A DNA stretch of 64,000 bases from Hymenochaete sp. R1. Taxonomy: Eukaryota; Basidiomycota; Agaricomycetes; Hymenochaetales; Hymenochaetaceae. Below the pieces are notes generated by a model. It made no database searches, had not been told where the DNA came from, and was given only the letters and a program-made list of their open reading frames with translations. The stretch lies in assembly GCA_019400425.1 (NCBI GenBank), contig JAFREE010000040.1, positions 112,531 through 176,530 of the forward strand, given 5' to 3'. Both the position numbers and the translations under genes were made by a program. Shown piece after piece: positions 1 through 11,354 of this stretch. Each line of letters starts with the position of its first letter. Position 1 is the stretch's first letter.

Positions 1-1
1 T

Positions 2-2034
2 TCTTTTTCGTCATGGATACAAAACGTGTCGAAACGAATGCACTCGCATGATGTCCGCGCTCTTGCCGTTTGGCCTCCGCATATTCACCAAATCCATTCA
101 TTCTCATCGTCTTCAAGTCCCTTCTCCGGAGTGTCCCCTGTCCTTGCGTCAGGCGGCCTCGATGCATCACTCGTTCTCACCCCTTGCTCGGTAGCCGGCT
201 CCTCAAAATCGAAACTAATCAACCCGCTCGCGACGAGTGCTGCATCTACGTTCGGAGATGCGTATCATCGACGATTGACGTATCCAACTGGTACGATGCC
301 GTCGCTAATCCTCGCGCGATCAGCTAGACTTTTGTTGTGTGTGCGTGAGAAGAGCATAAACGTATGGAGAATCGTGGGGAAAACTCATGCATCGAGCTCG
401 TTAGATGCTGACTTACAGGCAGCAAACGCTATGGATATCGACGCTTCGAGGCCAATATTAAACGACCGTAGCGAGCCTATGCCGCTATCGGAGGAGGAGC
501 AGCCCAAACACGAAAGAGTGTTGGATATGGAACTTGATACGACTACGAACCTGTGTGCAAGTGCTGCTTCAGATGATGGCCGTTGGCTCGCAGTGTCCGA
601 CGCCTACGAAGTCAAATTATTCCAGCTCTTTACGAACGAAGACGGTACGCTTCGCCCAAAGCGTGTCAAGACGATCATGTCTATACTTCTTCTTCATCTC
701 GCAAGTTCAGAGTCGGAAACACATGCAAAGCCAAAGGGTGGATGGGAGCCAGAAGGAGCAAGTGCATTGGGTTTTACGCCTGATAATGGGAGACTCGTGT
801 TGGCGACGAGGAGGAGCGCGAAAGTGGTTATTATGGATCTGACGAGGAGGAACGAGGAAGGGATGGTTGAGCCAGGTGTGCTGAGGATATTTGAGCATCA
901 TGCGAAGCGGATGTCTATGCTTCCGAAGGGAAGAGTCGTGAAGGATTTGCCAGGACATGCAAACGCTAACGGCGTGAATGGCGTCACTAACGGTGATGCG
1001 CGTAACGGACGTAGTGATGAGGAAAGCGAGGCAGATACGCATGTCGATATGGATATGCAAGGGAACAGTGATGAAAACGATGGAGAAGACGAGGACGAGG
1101 GCGTGAAGGTGACGATCACGAAGCTGGCTCTGAGCCCAGATGGACAATGGCTCGCGACAAGTGATGACCATTATCGGACGCACATATTTAATCTTGACTC
1201 TGTCCAGGTAATGCTCTTCCTTAACGCCTTTCTGAAAACGTGCACTAAACATCCTCCGATGAAAAGCACCACACCCTCCTTCCAACCTCCCCCGCCCCCG
1301 TCACGGCCTTAGCCTTCTCCCCATCTCCCATTCCCTCTACCACCTCTTCCAACGCATCCGTCTCCTCCCTCACCTCAGCCAGTGACACCCTCCTCATCCT
1401 GTCCCACTCCGACGCGACCATTGATGTGTTCGATGTTGAAGCCCGACAATTTGCCCCGTGGGCAGTGCATTTAACTCGCAGGGATCAGTTGCCGAGGCGC
1501 TGGACGGCACTACACGACGGTGTACTTGGAATCGACATCGAACCGCGAAGTGAGCCAGCATCATCATCACAGCTTTCTGATTCGTCTATTACGGATGCTC
1601 AGAGGAGTAGTGGGCGACACGCATTATTTTGGGGGTCAACGTGGCTTTGTCGGATAACTCTCGACGCGCCGCCGGGGTGGGGTGACTTTATTAAGAAAAG
1701 ACGACGCAATGCACCTGGACCCAACAAAACTTCCCAGTCCAACACCGCTCAACGGCAGAAATCGACCTCTAAAATAAAACATGGCGCTACAGGGGGAAGT
1801 ACCAGTGCCGACCTCGACCCTCATGTTTCGCAGCATCAAGATGATACCTTCTCGCTCAGAAATAATGTTGAGAACGCCGATATACCGACGAACTTCAAGA
1901 TGGTTTCACGTTACCGTACGATCTTACGTGCAGGCTTCTTGGCCGCAGGCGAACTTGTTGTCGCAGAAAGGCCTTTGGTAGACGTACTGATGGGACTTCC
2001 GCCAGCTTTCTTCAAGCCTCGATACGGAACGTGA
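2..2034 (+). CDS. UTP4: UTP4/Cirhin-like U3 snoRNP WD40 protein, 3' part
   Basis: Frame 2 is open from the first bases of the window, so the gene starts outside it; about 657 residues are visible. Exon 2-1207, intron 1208-1266, exon 1267-2034 (TGA). The HSHDVRALAVWP segment near the start and the C-terminal end (FLAAGELVVAERPLVDVL, then FFKPRYGT) are typical of UTP4, a beta-propeller protein of the t-UTP/UTP-A subcomplex of the nucleolar small-subunit processome, needed for 18S rRNA maturation. WD-like blocks LALSPDGQWLATSDDHYR and, after the intron, VTALAFSPSP are visible, with an acidic low-complexity insert (about 990-1110) between blades. The intron was placed by matching frames: VQ joins to HHTLLPTSP. 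It ends 125 bases from the convergent HNT1 gene. The family call is firm; the missing 5' half should hold the first propeller. Confidence 0.9.
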
Positions 2035-2159
2035 GAAGGCGAGCGCATGCTCGCGAAAAGTACATATATATGCATATGCTGTGTGCACATATCTGTGTTG
2101 TAATTATCTAATGCTATTTTCTGTCTGTTTTGGTTCTTTCACACTTCCCAAGCTCACGG

Positions 2160-2923
2160 CTACGCCGCCTTTGCCAACCTTTCCTTCATCTTTGCGTGCG
2201 TCTTGTCGAACTCCTCACTGCTAAACTCCTTTATCGGCCAGTGTTTCTCAAGGTGCTCGAGATCAATGATCAACCCCTCTTCCTTGTTAGGTTTCGGTAT
2301 GATATGGAAGTGCACATGGTTGACGTGCTGGAACGCAATCGCGCCGTTGTTCTGAAGGTGCAAATGATAATCATCAGAAGGAGCATGTACGTGCGTGTAA
2401 GTCCTGGCTTACCTGGAGGACGTTAAAATCCGGTACGCCTGTGGCAATGGCTACTTTCTTCAGTACGGGGCCTATGTCAGCTAGGTACTCTTCCGGGAGG
2501 TCCAAGATCGTCCTAGCATGGACTGAGAAAAGAATTATGAGGATCAGTTCCTTGCCCGTCAAATATCTGCGATCACTTGTTCGAGTTGGACTGCTTACTC
2601 TTCGGAATGACTTGTGTATGTCCTTCAGTGGTAGGTTTGATATCCAGGAACGCCAGTCTACAACAATTTATAAACTATGATCAGCGCGGACGGTCCACGT
2701 TTTGTACCGAAAGACGGTCATAGTTCACGTTTTGTCGGTCTCGTAAACAACCCTCGATGGTATGTTGCCTGGGGAATAATGAGATGGAGATGGTACAAAA
2801 GAGCGAGCAAATAACCCTTGACAATCTCGCAGAAGAGACACCTTTTCAAGTTATTGTCTATGTCAGAAGGCCAATAAAGAATGCACAAATCTTTCATACT
2901 TACTTTTCAACCTTAGCTGCCAT
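2160..2923 (-). CDS. HNT1: HIT-family nucleotide hydrolase (Hnt1/HINT type)
   Basis: Six exons (2904-2923, 2816-2841, 2729-2768, 2599-2657, 2413-2522, 2160-2351) give a 148-residue protein, the usual size. It carries the N-terminal CLFCEIVKG zinc/nucleotide-site segment, FLDIKPTTEGHTQVIPK, and the histidine triad HVNHVHFHIIPKP with all three histidines. Hnt1/HINT enzymes hydrolyse adenosine 5'-monophosphoramidate and related AMP conjugates in cytosol and nucleus. The start ATG at 2923 opens a 20-base first exon; the second exon is only 26 bases and ends at an atypical donor (GTTATT), but the joined frame is continuous and matches the family throughout. It is convergent with UTP4. The splice sites of the first three exons are inferred from homology; the last two exons are certain. 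Confidence 0.9.
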
Positions 2924-3874
2924 ATCACACTTATGTTCAACAATCCCAGCTAATTTGATAGAGATAGTGTGAATGAAGAACTGATGGCACCCAGTGACGG
3001 AGATCCTTGTATGTAAGCACTCTTGGGGTACTAAGACTAAGACTAAGACTAAGACGTGCATATGCACGTAGCTTCTGCGAGCGAGTTCTGGTCGGTCGGG
3101 TCCGGATTAATCGGTCTCCTTCACTTTTTTCCTGACCAATTGAACCCAAAATATTCCCGTTCTAAGGGGAAAAAAGTTGTCAAAAGAGGTCTCTAGAAAG
3201 GATGCTTCCGAGTCCGAGCTCGATTCCTCTGAACCTGAACTCCGACACCACCTCATAATTTCTCCCCAAATAGTCGCCTCCGAGAGGCTTTCACCGGTAC
3301 CCGTCTTCCATCAAAAGCAAGGCAGTCTAGCGGAATGTGTGCATTGATGCAAAACCCCTTCGCTTGATTCGTTTCCGTATTCTACGTCTCGCTTCTTGCT
3401 AGGAACCAATAGAACGCGCAGTCCCTCCTGATCCCCTTGGCTCAGACTCCTGAAACTGGACTCAGCGGAGGGCAGAGGAACGCGAAATAATGGGTGCCTC
3501 GGTGATCGTCTCGGTTTCCCGTCCAAATTTCATCGCTTGAGATTGATGGATTTTCTTCTGGTTTATGGTCGTTGGTCAGGAGTTGAAATGTTTAGCGAGC
3601 TGATCGGTGTGCCCGCGCGAAGGCCGAAGGGACTTACGGAGGAGGTTTTGTGCTCCTTGCTCTCCTGCCTCTATCTCCTACTCTCGAACTCGATGCTTAG
3701 GTGAAAGATTCTCGCTCATTTTGCGTCGCGAGTCCGTTGGGCCCAAGATTCACGGCATAACCACCTTCTCATCTGCTGCTTTCCCCCGTCCGCCATCATA
3801 TCATACCGCGGTTCACTGTGTGGGGTCCTCCGCTTCTTGAATAGAACAAGTTGAACTTTTAGGGGATTTAAACA
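2924..3874. other. Intergenic, no gene seen
   Basis: Divergent spacer between HNT1 and the seven-helix gene. A short direct repeat (about four copies of ACTAAG) lies near 3030-3056. The open frames here show no family similarity, no plausible splice pattern and no codon structure. Confidence 0.5.
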
Positions 3875-5536
3875 ATGACGATTCAAGTGTCCCCTATACT
3901 ATCTGTACTGGCGTCGGTATGGATGGAGACGCTCTTCTATGGTATGTCCATTGCGCTTTCATAGAAAATGTATCTTTGTATGCTCAAATTTTGTTTGGCG
4001 TCTCGATGGATCGTGCAGGTATGAATATCTTGGTCTTCTCAATGGCCATCTACGCACTATTGTCGCGACAGCATGCGAAGTGGTCAACGCAGTACTTTCT
4101 CATAAGCACATCCACTCTTCTGTATGTCCTCTTCATAGCACAGAGCTCCTTCGTGCTGACAAGCCATCGATCCTTGAACCTTTCCAGATTCCTGACTGCC
4201 ACCGCGCATATTGGAGTCAACCTATGCCGCCTCATCGAGGGTTATGTTCAACCAGAGGATAAGCTATCGATGACGAAGTACCTCCTCGATATCACCCAGC
4301 CTACTAATGTTGCGAAAACTTACCTTACGGTTTTCATTGTGAGTACATATTGTCTCAGCGTAAATTGATTGGTATGGCCTGAGTTACTTCCTTGTAGAAT
4401 TTATTTTCGGATCTGCTCATTGTACGTTGAGGCTCTTCCTGATACTTTTGAGATGTGTCTTATACCTCGGAACTAGATATGGAGACTTTACATGGTCTGG
4501 GAAAAGAGATGGCTTGTGTGCATACTGCCCAGCCTCCTATGCGTTGGTCACCTTGGTATGTGTCTCCTTTGTCAAAATCTTGGTAGTAGGGTCTGACCAG
4601 CTGCCCTAGTCGTGGCCACAGTAGTAAGTGCCGTCGGCGATACGTTACACTCACTGTTAATCATATCTTTAATATCAGGTTGTGGCATACATCTCAAAAG
4701 TCACCCCAGGAGAAACAATCTTCCTCAAGAAAATTGCAACTTGGGGATCCGCACAGATGTCTCTCGCCCTCACCATGAACGTTTCCGCAACTGTTCTAAT
4801 TGCCAGTCGAATCTGGTGGGTAACGCGTCCTCTGAGGGAACACGAGCCGGGGCGGATGACGCCCTACTGGCGCGTGATTGTCATCATTGTTGAGAGTGCA
4901 GCGTTTGCAGCGCTTATGCAGACTGTTGAACTGGCATTCTACGTCTCAAGCTTCCCTGGGGTGTACTTCATCGCGGACACGACGGCGCAGATTGTCGTAA
5001 GTTTGACAGTGTCTCATGCTATAGCTGATTTTAAGGCTCATGTCTTCTGATAGGCGATGAACCCGCTTTTGATCATCGCATTTGTTGGACAGGCGCGCCG
5101 GCGCTCATCTGATGAATGGCGAGGCGCTATAGCGCACTCCGACCCTTCTACAATGTATTCAGATGACCATTCGGGAAAGAATGGGTGTAGGAAAGATAAA
5201 CTCGACTACGAGAAGCAAGAAGAGTTCCTAACGACGTTGTCATACGCTCAGGCTGAGACAACCCAGGATGAAACGGCATGCGAGTCAACGACGCCCGCAC
5301 GAAGCATACCTGAGAGCACATGGACAGAATTATCGGAGATGCAGTTCGGCGAAAAGCCCCCGGAAGATGAGAGGTGGGAGAAGAGGCGGAAGAGGAGGCT
5401 GGAAAGGAAGGGTGGAGACGTTCTTGCCGCAGGTGCCATGGAGGTCGAGAAGGATGCACTTAGGAAATTTGAGTTTCGCGGGTTTGAAACTGGGAGACGA
5501 AAACCCAGCCCGGATAGATATGGCGTCGCCTTTTGA
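3875..5536 (+). CDS. Uncharacterised seven-helix membrane protein
   Basis: Seven exons (3875-3941, 4019-4338, 4398-4421, 4477-4555, 4610-4623, 4679-4996, 5054-5536) encode 434 residues. Hydrophobic stretches occur in order: near the N-terminus around ETLFYG, MNILVFSMAIYALL, STSTLLYVLFIAQSSF, a helix after YLTVFI, WLVCILPSLLCVGHL, VIVIIVESAAFAALMQ, and a last helix around MNPLLIIAFVG. A charged cytosolic tail of about 150 residues follows. The layout (ETL.YG at the first helix, IWRLYMVW after the fourth, SRIWW before the sixth) is what I know from a large, functionally unassigned seven-helix family expanded in Agaricomycetes; a receptor-like role is only a guess. Exon 5 is just 14 bases, so that junction is the least certain. 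No signal peptide is needed before helix 1. Confidence 0.8.
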
Positions 5537-6066
5537 TAACCTTGGTTATTTTGCCACCTTTCGTACTCTAAATGTAGGATGGAAGATGTCTCTTGCAATG
5601 TATGTTCGTACCAAATTCAACTAGTCGGAAAGGAAGCAAAGGACTCTGTTTGCTTGTAGACTCGGAATAAACAGCAGATGTTCGCTACGAGGTCGAGCCC
5701 TACTACAACAGAACGATATGCATAACATACTTAACCCGAATCCAAAGGACCTCGCGATAGTAGCTCATATAATGCACGATGACCATGTCATACTGGTCAT
5801 TGTTTTTTTTAAAAAAAAGTAGAACACCCGTAGAAGGGTGTAGACGAATTGACCCCGTTTGCCTGAGCCTAAGAAACCTGAGCAAGTCTTCGGCAAACTC
5901 CGAGTGGCCGCAGAAACCATCACGTGCTTTTGAGCGCCTCAATATGCATACGCGAAACCACATAACGCGTTGAGTCCATCCCTTGCCTTTCGTCCACCAT
6001 CACCACTATCATCTTACAACAGTTGTCGCCGTCTTCAACTCTTCCTCAAGCACTGATACTTTCGAC
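5537..6066. other. Spacer and start of the left inverted arm
   Basis: No gene. A T8A8 run lies at 5803-5818. Similarity to the right arm begins abruptly at about 5884 (AAGTCTTCGGCAAACTCC) and continues into kinase A, so the outer edge of the duplication falls in this spacer and the kinase promoter lies inside the repeat. Confidence 0.6.
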
Positions 6067-8976
6067 ATGGTCAGAAATGGTTCTCCAGAAGGACCACCTC
6101 CTGCACCCGTTCCCAATTCGTCGCCTAAGAAAGGTCTCAGCGCGTCCCACCATAACACGCCCATGGTCCAGAGCGATTCAAAGGAACTGTCTCCTGACGC
6201 AGGCCAAGAAACAATGAAGAAACTAGTCAAGCTGGACCTACATTACTTTCAAAACGACATGCATCTCGAAACCTGCTTCCTTCAGCACGTCCCGAAAGGC
6301 TTGACTCCAGTATCAGCGCTAACCTGGAAGAAAGTAAAGGACGGCGAGGACAAAAGCAAAGAAAGCGATTTCTACGACCCATTCTCTAGCTTTCTGAACA
6401 ACACCCTTGACAACACCCGCGATGTGTACCGAAGCAATGGGAATAAACCAGTCGAGCGATGCGCCATGGACTATCTCTTCCCCGCCGGCTTTAGATTTGT
6501 CAAGTACGACAAAGGCACTATCAATCCGAACGATGGTGGCCTGAAGCTTGACATTGCTGGCTGTATTCTCAAGGATCCTGAGGAAGACATAGATCGTGGA
6601 CGACTCCTTGCGAACTGCTATATCTCATGGGAGAATTTGGCAACGTTCGTCGAGGTCAAAAACAAATGGAACGAGCTCGTCATACAAGCTTGCACGTATT
6701 GCAGGAAGATATACCATTTCCAGTCGGACAGAGTCGCCGTACGCTTTCTGTTATTCGATCAAGGCGAAAAGGTTGCTGCGATCGGCGAGTCTGACCGAGG
6801 CGGAGTCTACGTTACTCGTAGGTACAAGTTGGATGTACCCTTTGAATGCGAACGATACTCCGCCATGTTGGCTGGAATGTTCTGCTCTTCGATTGACGAG
6901 CACGGCTTCAATCGTCGGGAGCAGATGGTGATGAAAGACGGTGTGCGGTCTGGCCGGATGATGCAAACCTCATTCGGTTGGTTATGGTACGCAGATGTGC
7001 TCTGCGACCGAACGGGCATCAGCGGGCGCTGCACGAAGGCTGTGAAGCTCGACTTGAAACAGGAAGCACCAGCAGAAGCAACTCCCGTCGGAGAGATTCT
7101 TGAAGAAGAACAAGTTCTATCCGAGGTTGAAGAAGAAGACGACGAGTTTGAGCCTAAACCGATATCAAATTCAAGCAAGAAACGCTCTCATGTGTATAAG
7201 AGCGATTCTCATTCGAATAAGAAGTCAAGAAAGGCGTTTGAGCCTCGACCTCCTAGACAGAATGTAAGTACTACTATGCTTTGTTCGTGCGTCTTCGTAC
7301 TGATTTACAAATCTTCCAGCGTTCTGTCGTCAAGAAAGATGCAAGCAAGTATCCGCAATTTCTGTCTAACGACATAAGAGAAGAGGGAGCTGATCATACT
7401 GAGGGTCCTTCAGAGGCGACGGAGACGGACGGGCTGCCCATCTGTGTCACCTCTGTTTGGAATCATGTGGAACATCTCGCGGACAGTGATCGTGATGTCG
7501 TCAGCGACCTCAAAGCTCTTCAAGATCTCCCGGATAAGATAGCCATCAATGGTCTGCCTCGATTTGGACACAGGAGCTATGGGCGAGTAACTCGTTTTGC
7601 GCTCGGCCCGCCTGAACAGTCAAGGGATCCAGATTATGTTTATACTAACCAATACGTACAACCTGTTCGTTGTTCCTTTCCATCCAAGATAATCACTTTC
7701 TGACAACTCACTAATAGGATGAAGAAGGCGGATTGCCTGTTCACTACGCAGCAGTCACTGCCGAAACGGTCAACGAAATGTTTGCCTCTCTCGACGTCAA
7801 CTGGTCTACCGCGCCCGAAGATTCAGATAGATTCCACGAAGCTTTCCTGAAGAGAAACGCAAGCAAGGAAACAATTCTCGGATCAGACAAAAGACCACTG
7901 CCCCGACCTCATCCTCGAGTGGAAACGATCCAAGAATGTTTCACAGTTGGACGTACCATAGATAACGCTGAGAACGAAGTGGAATTCATTGGTGGTTTAT
8001 TGGGAAGTTTATTTGGTAAGTGGAATTCGTTTGGCAAAGAACGTGTTTGCTTATTCTTGAAAAAGGCTATAGGAATCTTCTTGGGATTGGGTATCAACAT
8101 CGAGACATGAGCCCAGGCAATATGATTATTTTCAAACAACCCACGGAGTATTTCACGATCGTGAATGTCAAGATTAATCCGAATTAGTAAGCATCTGGCT
8201 TTTGAATCCATTCATATCGATCACTGACACGATACAGTCTTCTCATGGAGGCTCTTAGGCAACTGAAAGCCGGGAAGAAGCATCGTATCGACTTGAGGGA
8301 GGTATTCGACGTCTTGAAAATGGACAACGACGCGGTGTTTGGGTTCTTAATTGATTTCAGCTTGGCCATTAAGAGAGACCGCCAGAAGCCCGCAATAAAC
8401 GGAGCGGGTCTTACGGTGCGTCCGCTTCATTCTGCCATAAATCAATCTAACAATGTTGCATAGGGAACTCGAATTTTCATGGCGATGTATGTCCTAGAGC
8501 ACTTGGACTGTCGTAATTCTCCCGTTTTCGACATGGAGTCCGTCTTCTGGATCTTGCTTTACGTCCCTCTGAACCGAACCGTTCCGCTCGATCCTGCGGC
8601 TTGTGGATATGATCGAAATTTGTTGAAATTGTTACTTCCAGAAGACACCATGAGTCTCAACGCGGACGTTAGCAGCAAAACACGCATTCTTAATAGTGTA
8701 CAACAAACGTGGTTCATGGCTGCTGATAGTTGCCTGTATCCTTACAAAGACCTTTTAGGGACTCTAGCAAGAAAGGTGCACATGAACTACTGGTTGGCTC
8801 AACGGCATGCCATGCAAAATACGTGGTTCAGGGAAGAAGAGGAGAACAGTGTGGTTGACGAATTCATCGACGAGACACAGAAGTTTTACCGAAGGCTGGG
8901 GCAAATTGAGGGTGCTGTTCCGGACGGAACGACAGAAATCAACGACCCAGAGGAGCTTTCTTTGACAAATGTGTAG
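6067..8976 (+). CDS. FunK1 fungal-type protein kinase A (left arm, full length)
   Basis: Six exons (6067-7263, 7320-7664, 7718-8015, 8066-8186, 8238-8415, 8464-8976) give 883 residues, ending SLTNV. FunK1 is the fungal-specific protein kinase family (Pfam Pkinase_fungal) expanded in mushroom-forming fungi; substrates are unknown. Visible parts: a low-complexity N-terminus, the family block DRGGVYVTRRYKLDVPFECE in exon 1, a Lys/Ser-rich linker, GLPRFGHRSYGRVTRFALG in exon 2, the catalytic loop YQHRDMSPGN (H625, R626, D627, N632), and the metal loop LIDFSLAI, where DFG reads D693-F694-S695. The last exon begins GTRIFMAMYVLE and carries a variable C-terminus. ATG 6067 is preferred because the upstream in-frame codons contain no ATG. 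The exon 4 acceptor was chosen so that the frame continues into GYRNLLGIGYQHRD. Its partner is A' at 54.4-57.3 kb. Confidence 0.88.
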
Positions 8977-10052
8977 TTTTAAATGGATAAACTCACCATG
9001 GACTTTACTGTTCAAATACGGTTTCCTTTCTTTCGATTGCCCGGCGCACCCGCCTCATCTTATCTGGAGAATATTGATATACGTATATTTTTCTCTTGCT
9101 TTTCCTTGAACCGGAAACACACTTCTTTCTTTTTTCTTGGACCAGTTTCCCTTTCTATCGTTCATGCGGTCTTCAATAATGTCTTGTTTTTCTCACTCAT
9201 CATTTCGAAACGATTAACAATACTCACGTATCACATCCCTATGCATTTATGTAATCTATCACTCCGCGTTCCATTGAAATACATTATTTTCACTCATTCT
9301 CATTTTTTGCCTATGGAAATAGGATGTCCTCGTTCAATTTGAGTTGAAGGTGCTTTCGAGCATTTCGACGCGAATGCCGATCGCGTCTAACCGCTGACCA
9401 GACCAGCTTTTAGCCTTCCACCTCGCTCCCATCTTTGCTCATCTTTTACATACATTTCATTACAATTAAAACAGCCAAATGCATATCTAAAATGGACCAG
9501 AATGACGTACTCCATTGACAATGGCCAGACAACGAGACAATGTACCCCGTCGAGGCAGTGCTCTCACATACGAACAGTGCGTTTACATGTTATCTACTAA
9601 AAACATGGACAATGCACGTTGGCGACTTACCAGATCTCGAGCTTTTCCAATCAATTATGAGTTTGTCTTTCCGAAATCTTGACCTGCTTCGAGAAAGGTC
9701 TAAGCCTTCATCTAGATACTTCTATTTATTGGACAAGAGCTTCAGAACAGGCGCTCTCGTATTTGGCTCTCTTCGCGTTCAGTAGCAGTACTCCCATGCT
9801 TGCGTAAGGCCCGGCAGCTCTGGTTCAAATTGAGAGCCATTCAGAGTCGGCTCGGAATTAATTCGTTTTAAAATGTGGATGGGGCACGCACCTCATGCTT
9901 TCTACGCGTACGCGAAAGGGATCCCAGTTGCGACCACGACACTTCCGAGACCCCGGGCCGGGCATACGGTCTTCAACCTTCAACCACTACGTACCACGAC
10001 CACAACCCTCTCATTTCCTCGAGAACCACAGCTCGTGATTTCAAGACAAGCT
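8977..10052. other. Spacer between kinase A and psi-B, shared with the right arm
   Basis: Aligns with the reverse complement of about 53.4-54.4 kb. An open frame at 9540-9785 and its mirror at 53631-53873 share recognisable text (RERSKPSSRYFYLLD, then FGSLRVQ), but both differ by many substitutions and an indel and have no recognised domain. I read it as shared non-coding or relic sequence, not a gene. Confidence 0.45.
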
Positions 10053-11354
10053 ATGGCCATAGCTTGTGCCCAAAAAATTCATCCTTTTCAGCAAGCCTCC
10101 AAATTATCGACAGAGGATATTAGCTTTTCGAGTCACTCCGAAAGCCACCAGGATTTCAGAGGGATGCCATATGAAGTGAAACAGGAAACGATCAAAAAGA
10201 TCAAAACCAACTTGCAATGCCTTTCAAATGACGTGCAGCTCGGGCCCTGTCTTCTTCAATACAAACTGGAAGGTACTCAGTCTGGTCCACCTTTAACGCC
10301 TGTTCGGACGAAAACAAGAATGAGAGAAGACAGACAAGAACAGGCAGAGCTTCATAGCTTATCTTCAAGCAATCTTAACGGGATCCCTGATGCTGTGAGC
10401 GCCCTCTTCACTGACAGATCTAGATACGAAAAACCTAGTATCGAAGGGAACGAGCATTCAGAAGATCTGAAGAGTTTGAAGCTTGATATTGTCGGGCGTT
10501 ATAAAGATTGTTTACAACTTGGATATCAATATCGAGACATGAGTGTTGGGAATATAGTCTTTCCGAGGCGACTTGGGCAGATGTTCCACGTCGTGTACAT
10601 CAAGCCTGACTCTCAGTGGTGAGTGAGTTGCTTCCGAATTTCTTCTTTCTGACTAACGAAGCTCTTTAGTTATCAGGTCGGGAAGCAAAGGCAAGTCAGT
10701 TCGGAACGAAAGGCCGACCTCAACGCTGTGCAGATAATGGACTATTTGGATGTGAATGGCAAAACACCATTTGGATGTTTGATCGATTCTAGTTTGGCTA
10801 TCAGGACAGACTGCCGGAATTCCGCAATAAGTGGACCTGGTCTTACGGTATGTTTGCTTCAATTGGTTTAGTGGTTTGTTCCTGATCATTTTCCACAGGA
10901 AACGAGAATCTTTATGGCGATTTTTATTCTCGAATATTTAGACTGTCGTAAATCTCCCGTTTTCGACATGGAGTCTGTCTTCTGAATTTTGCTTTACGTC
11001 CCTCTGAACCGAACTGTTGCGTGCAATCCCGAGGCCAGTTCATACGATAAAAAGATGCTCAGTGATTTGATTCCGACAGACGCCATGCGACCCGCCACGG
11101 ACGCTGGCAATAAATTGCGGATTCTTAATCGTTTGCAACACATGCGGTATATCAAAGCTGATAGTTGTCTTTTTCCTTATAAAGACCTCTTATACACGCT
11201 AGTGCAGAAGGTTTCAGCATACAACTCTCTGACTTTGGAGCATGAGTTGCGAGGAACATGGTTCAAGAACAAAGAAGAGGACCGCGCGGTTGACGAGTAC
11301 ATTAACGAGATACAGAAGCTCTTCGGTGCCAGCAAAGACATCGTATCGCATTGA
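10053..11354 (+). pseudogene. FunK1 pseudogene psi-B, N-lobe-less hybrid with a nonsense codon
   Basis: Exon-like parts 10053-10618, 10670-10847 and 10899-11354 follow gene B' splice for splice. Damage: the ATG that starts B' reads ATT here; the catalytic HRD is YRD (GYQYRDMSVGN); and in the last exon TGG of the conserved DMESVFW is TGA at 10983-10985, after which the frame continues to 11354. Like B', it lacks the whole kinase N-lobe. The 5' two thirds match B', the middle of the last exon matches A' (KADSCLFPYKDLLYTLVQKV), and the end (FGASKDIVSH) plus downstream DNA match D. It is therefore a recombinant of B-like and D-like parents, now broken. Confidence 0.85.

Noticed and set aside
707..1285. 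Long antisense frame inside UTP4
   Set aside because: Shadow of the coding strand; no domain similarity and codon structure follows the sense frame.
3030..3056. Short tandem repeat as a CRISPR array or minisatellite
   Set aside because: Six-base units, about four copies, no spacers, and the genome is eukaryotic.
5803..5818. T8A8 run just outside the left arm as a transposon end
   Set aside because: No matching repeat at 57.5 kb, no target duplication and no transposase-like frame; a simple sequence run.
9540..9785. Frame conserved in both arms (also 53631-53873) as a small gene
   Set aside because: Several substitutions and an indel between copies, no domain, no transcript-like signals; better explained by duplicated non-coding DNA.
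9815..9850. GGTTCAAATT as a tRNA B-box
   Set aside because: No acceptor stem, A-box or cloverleaf around it.
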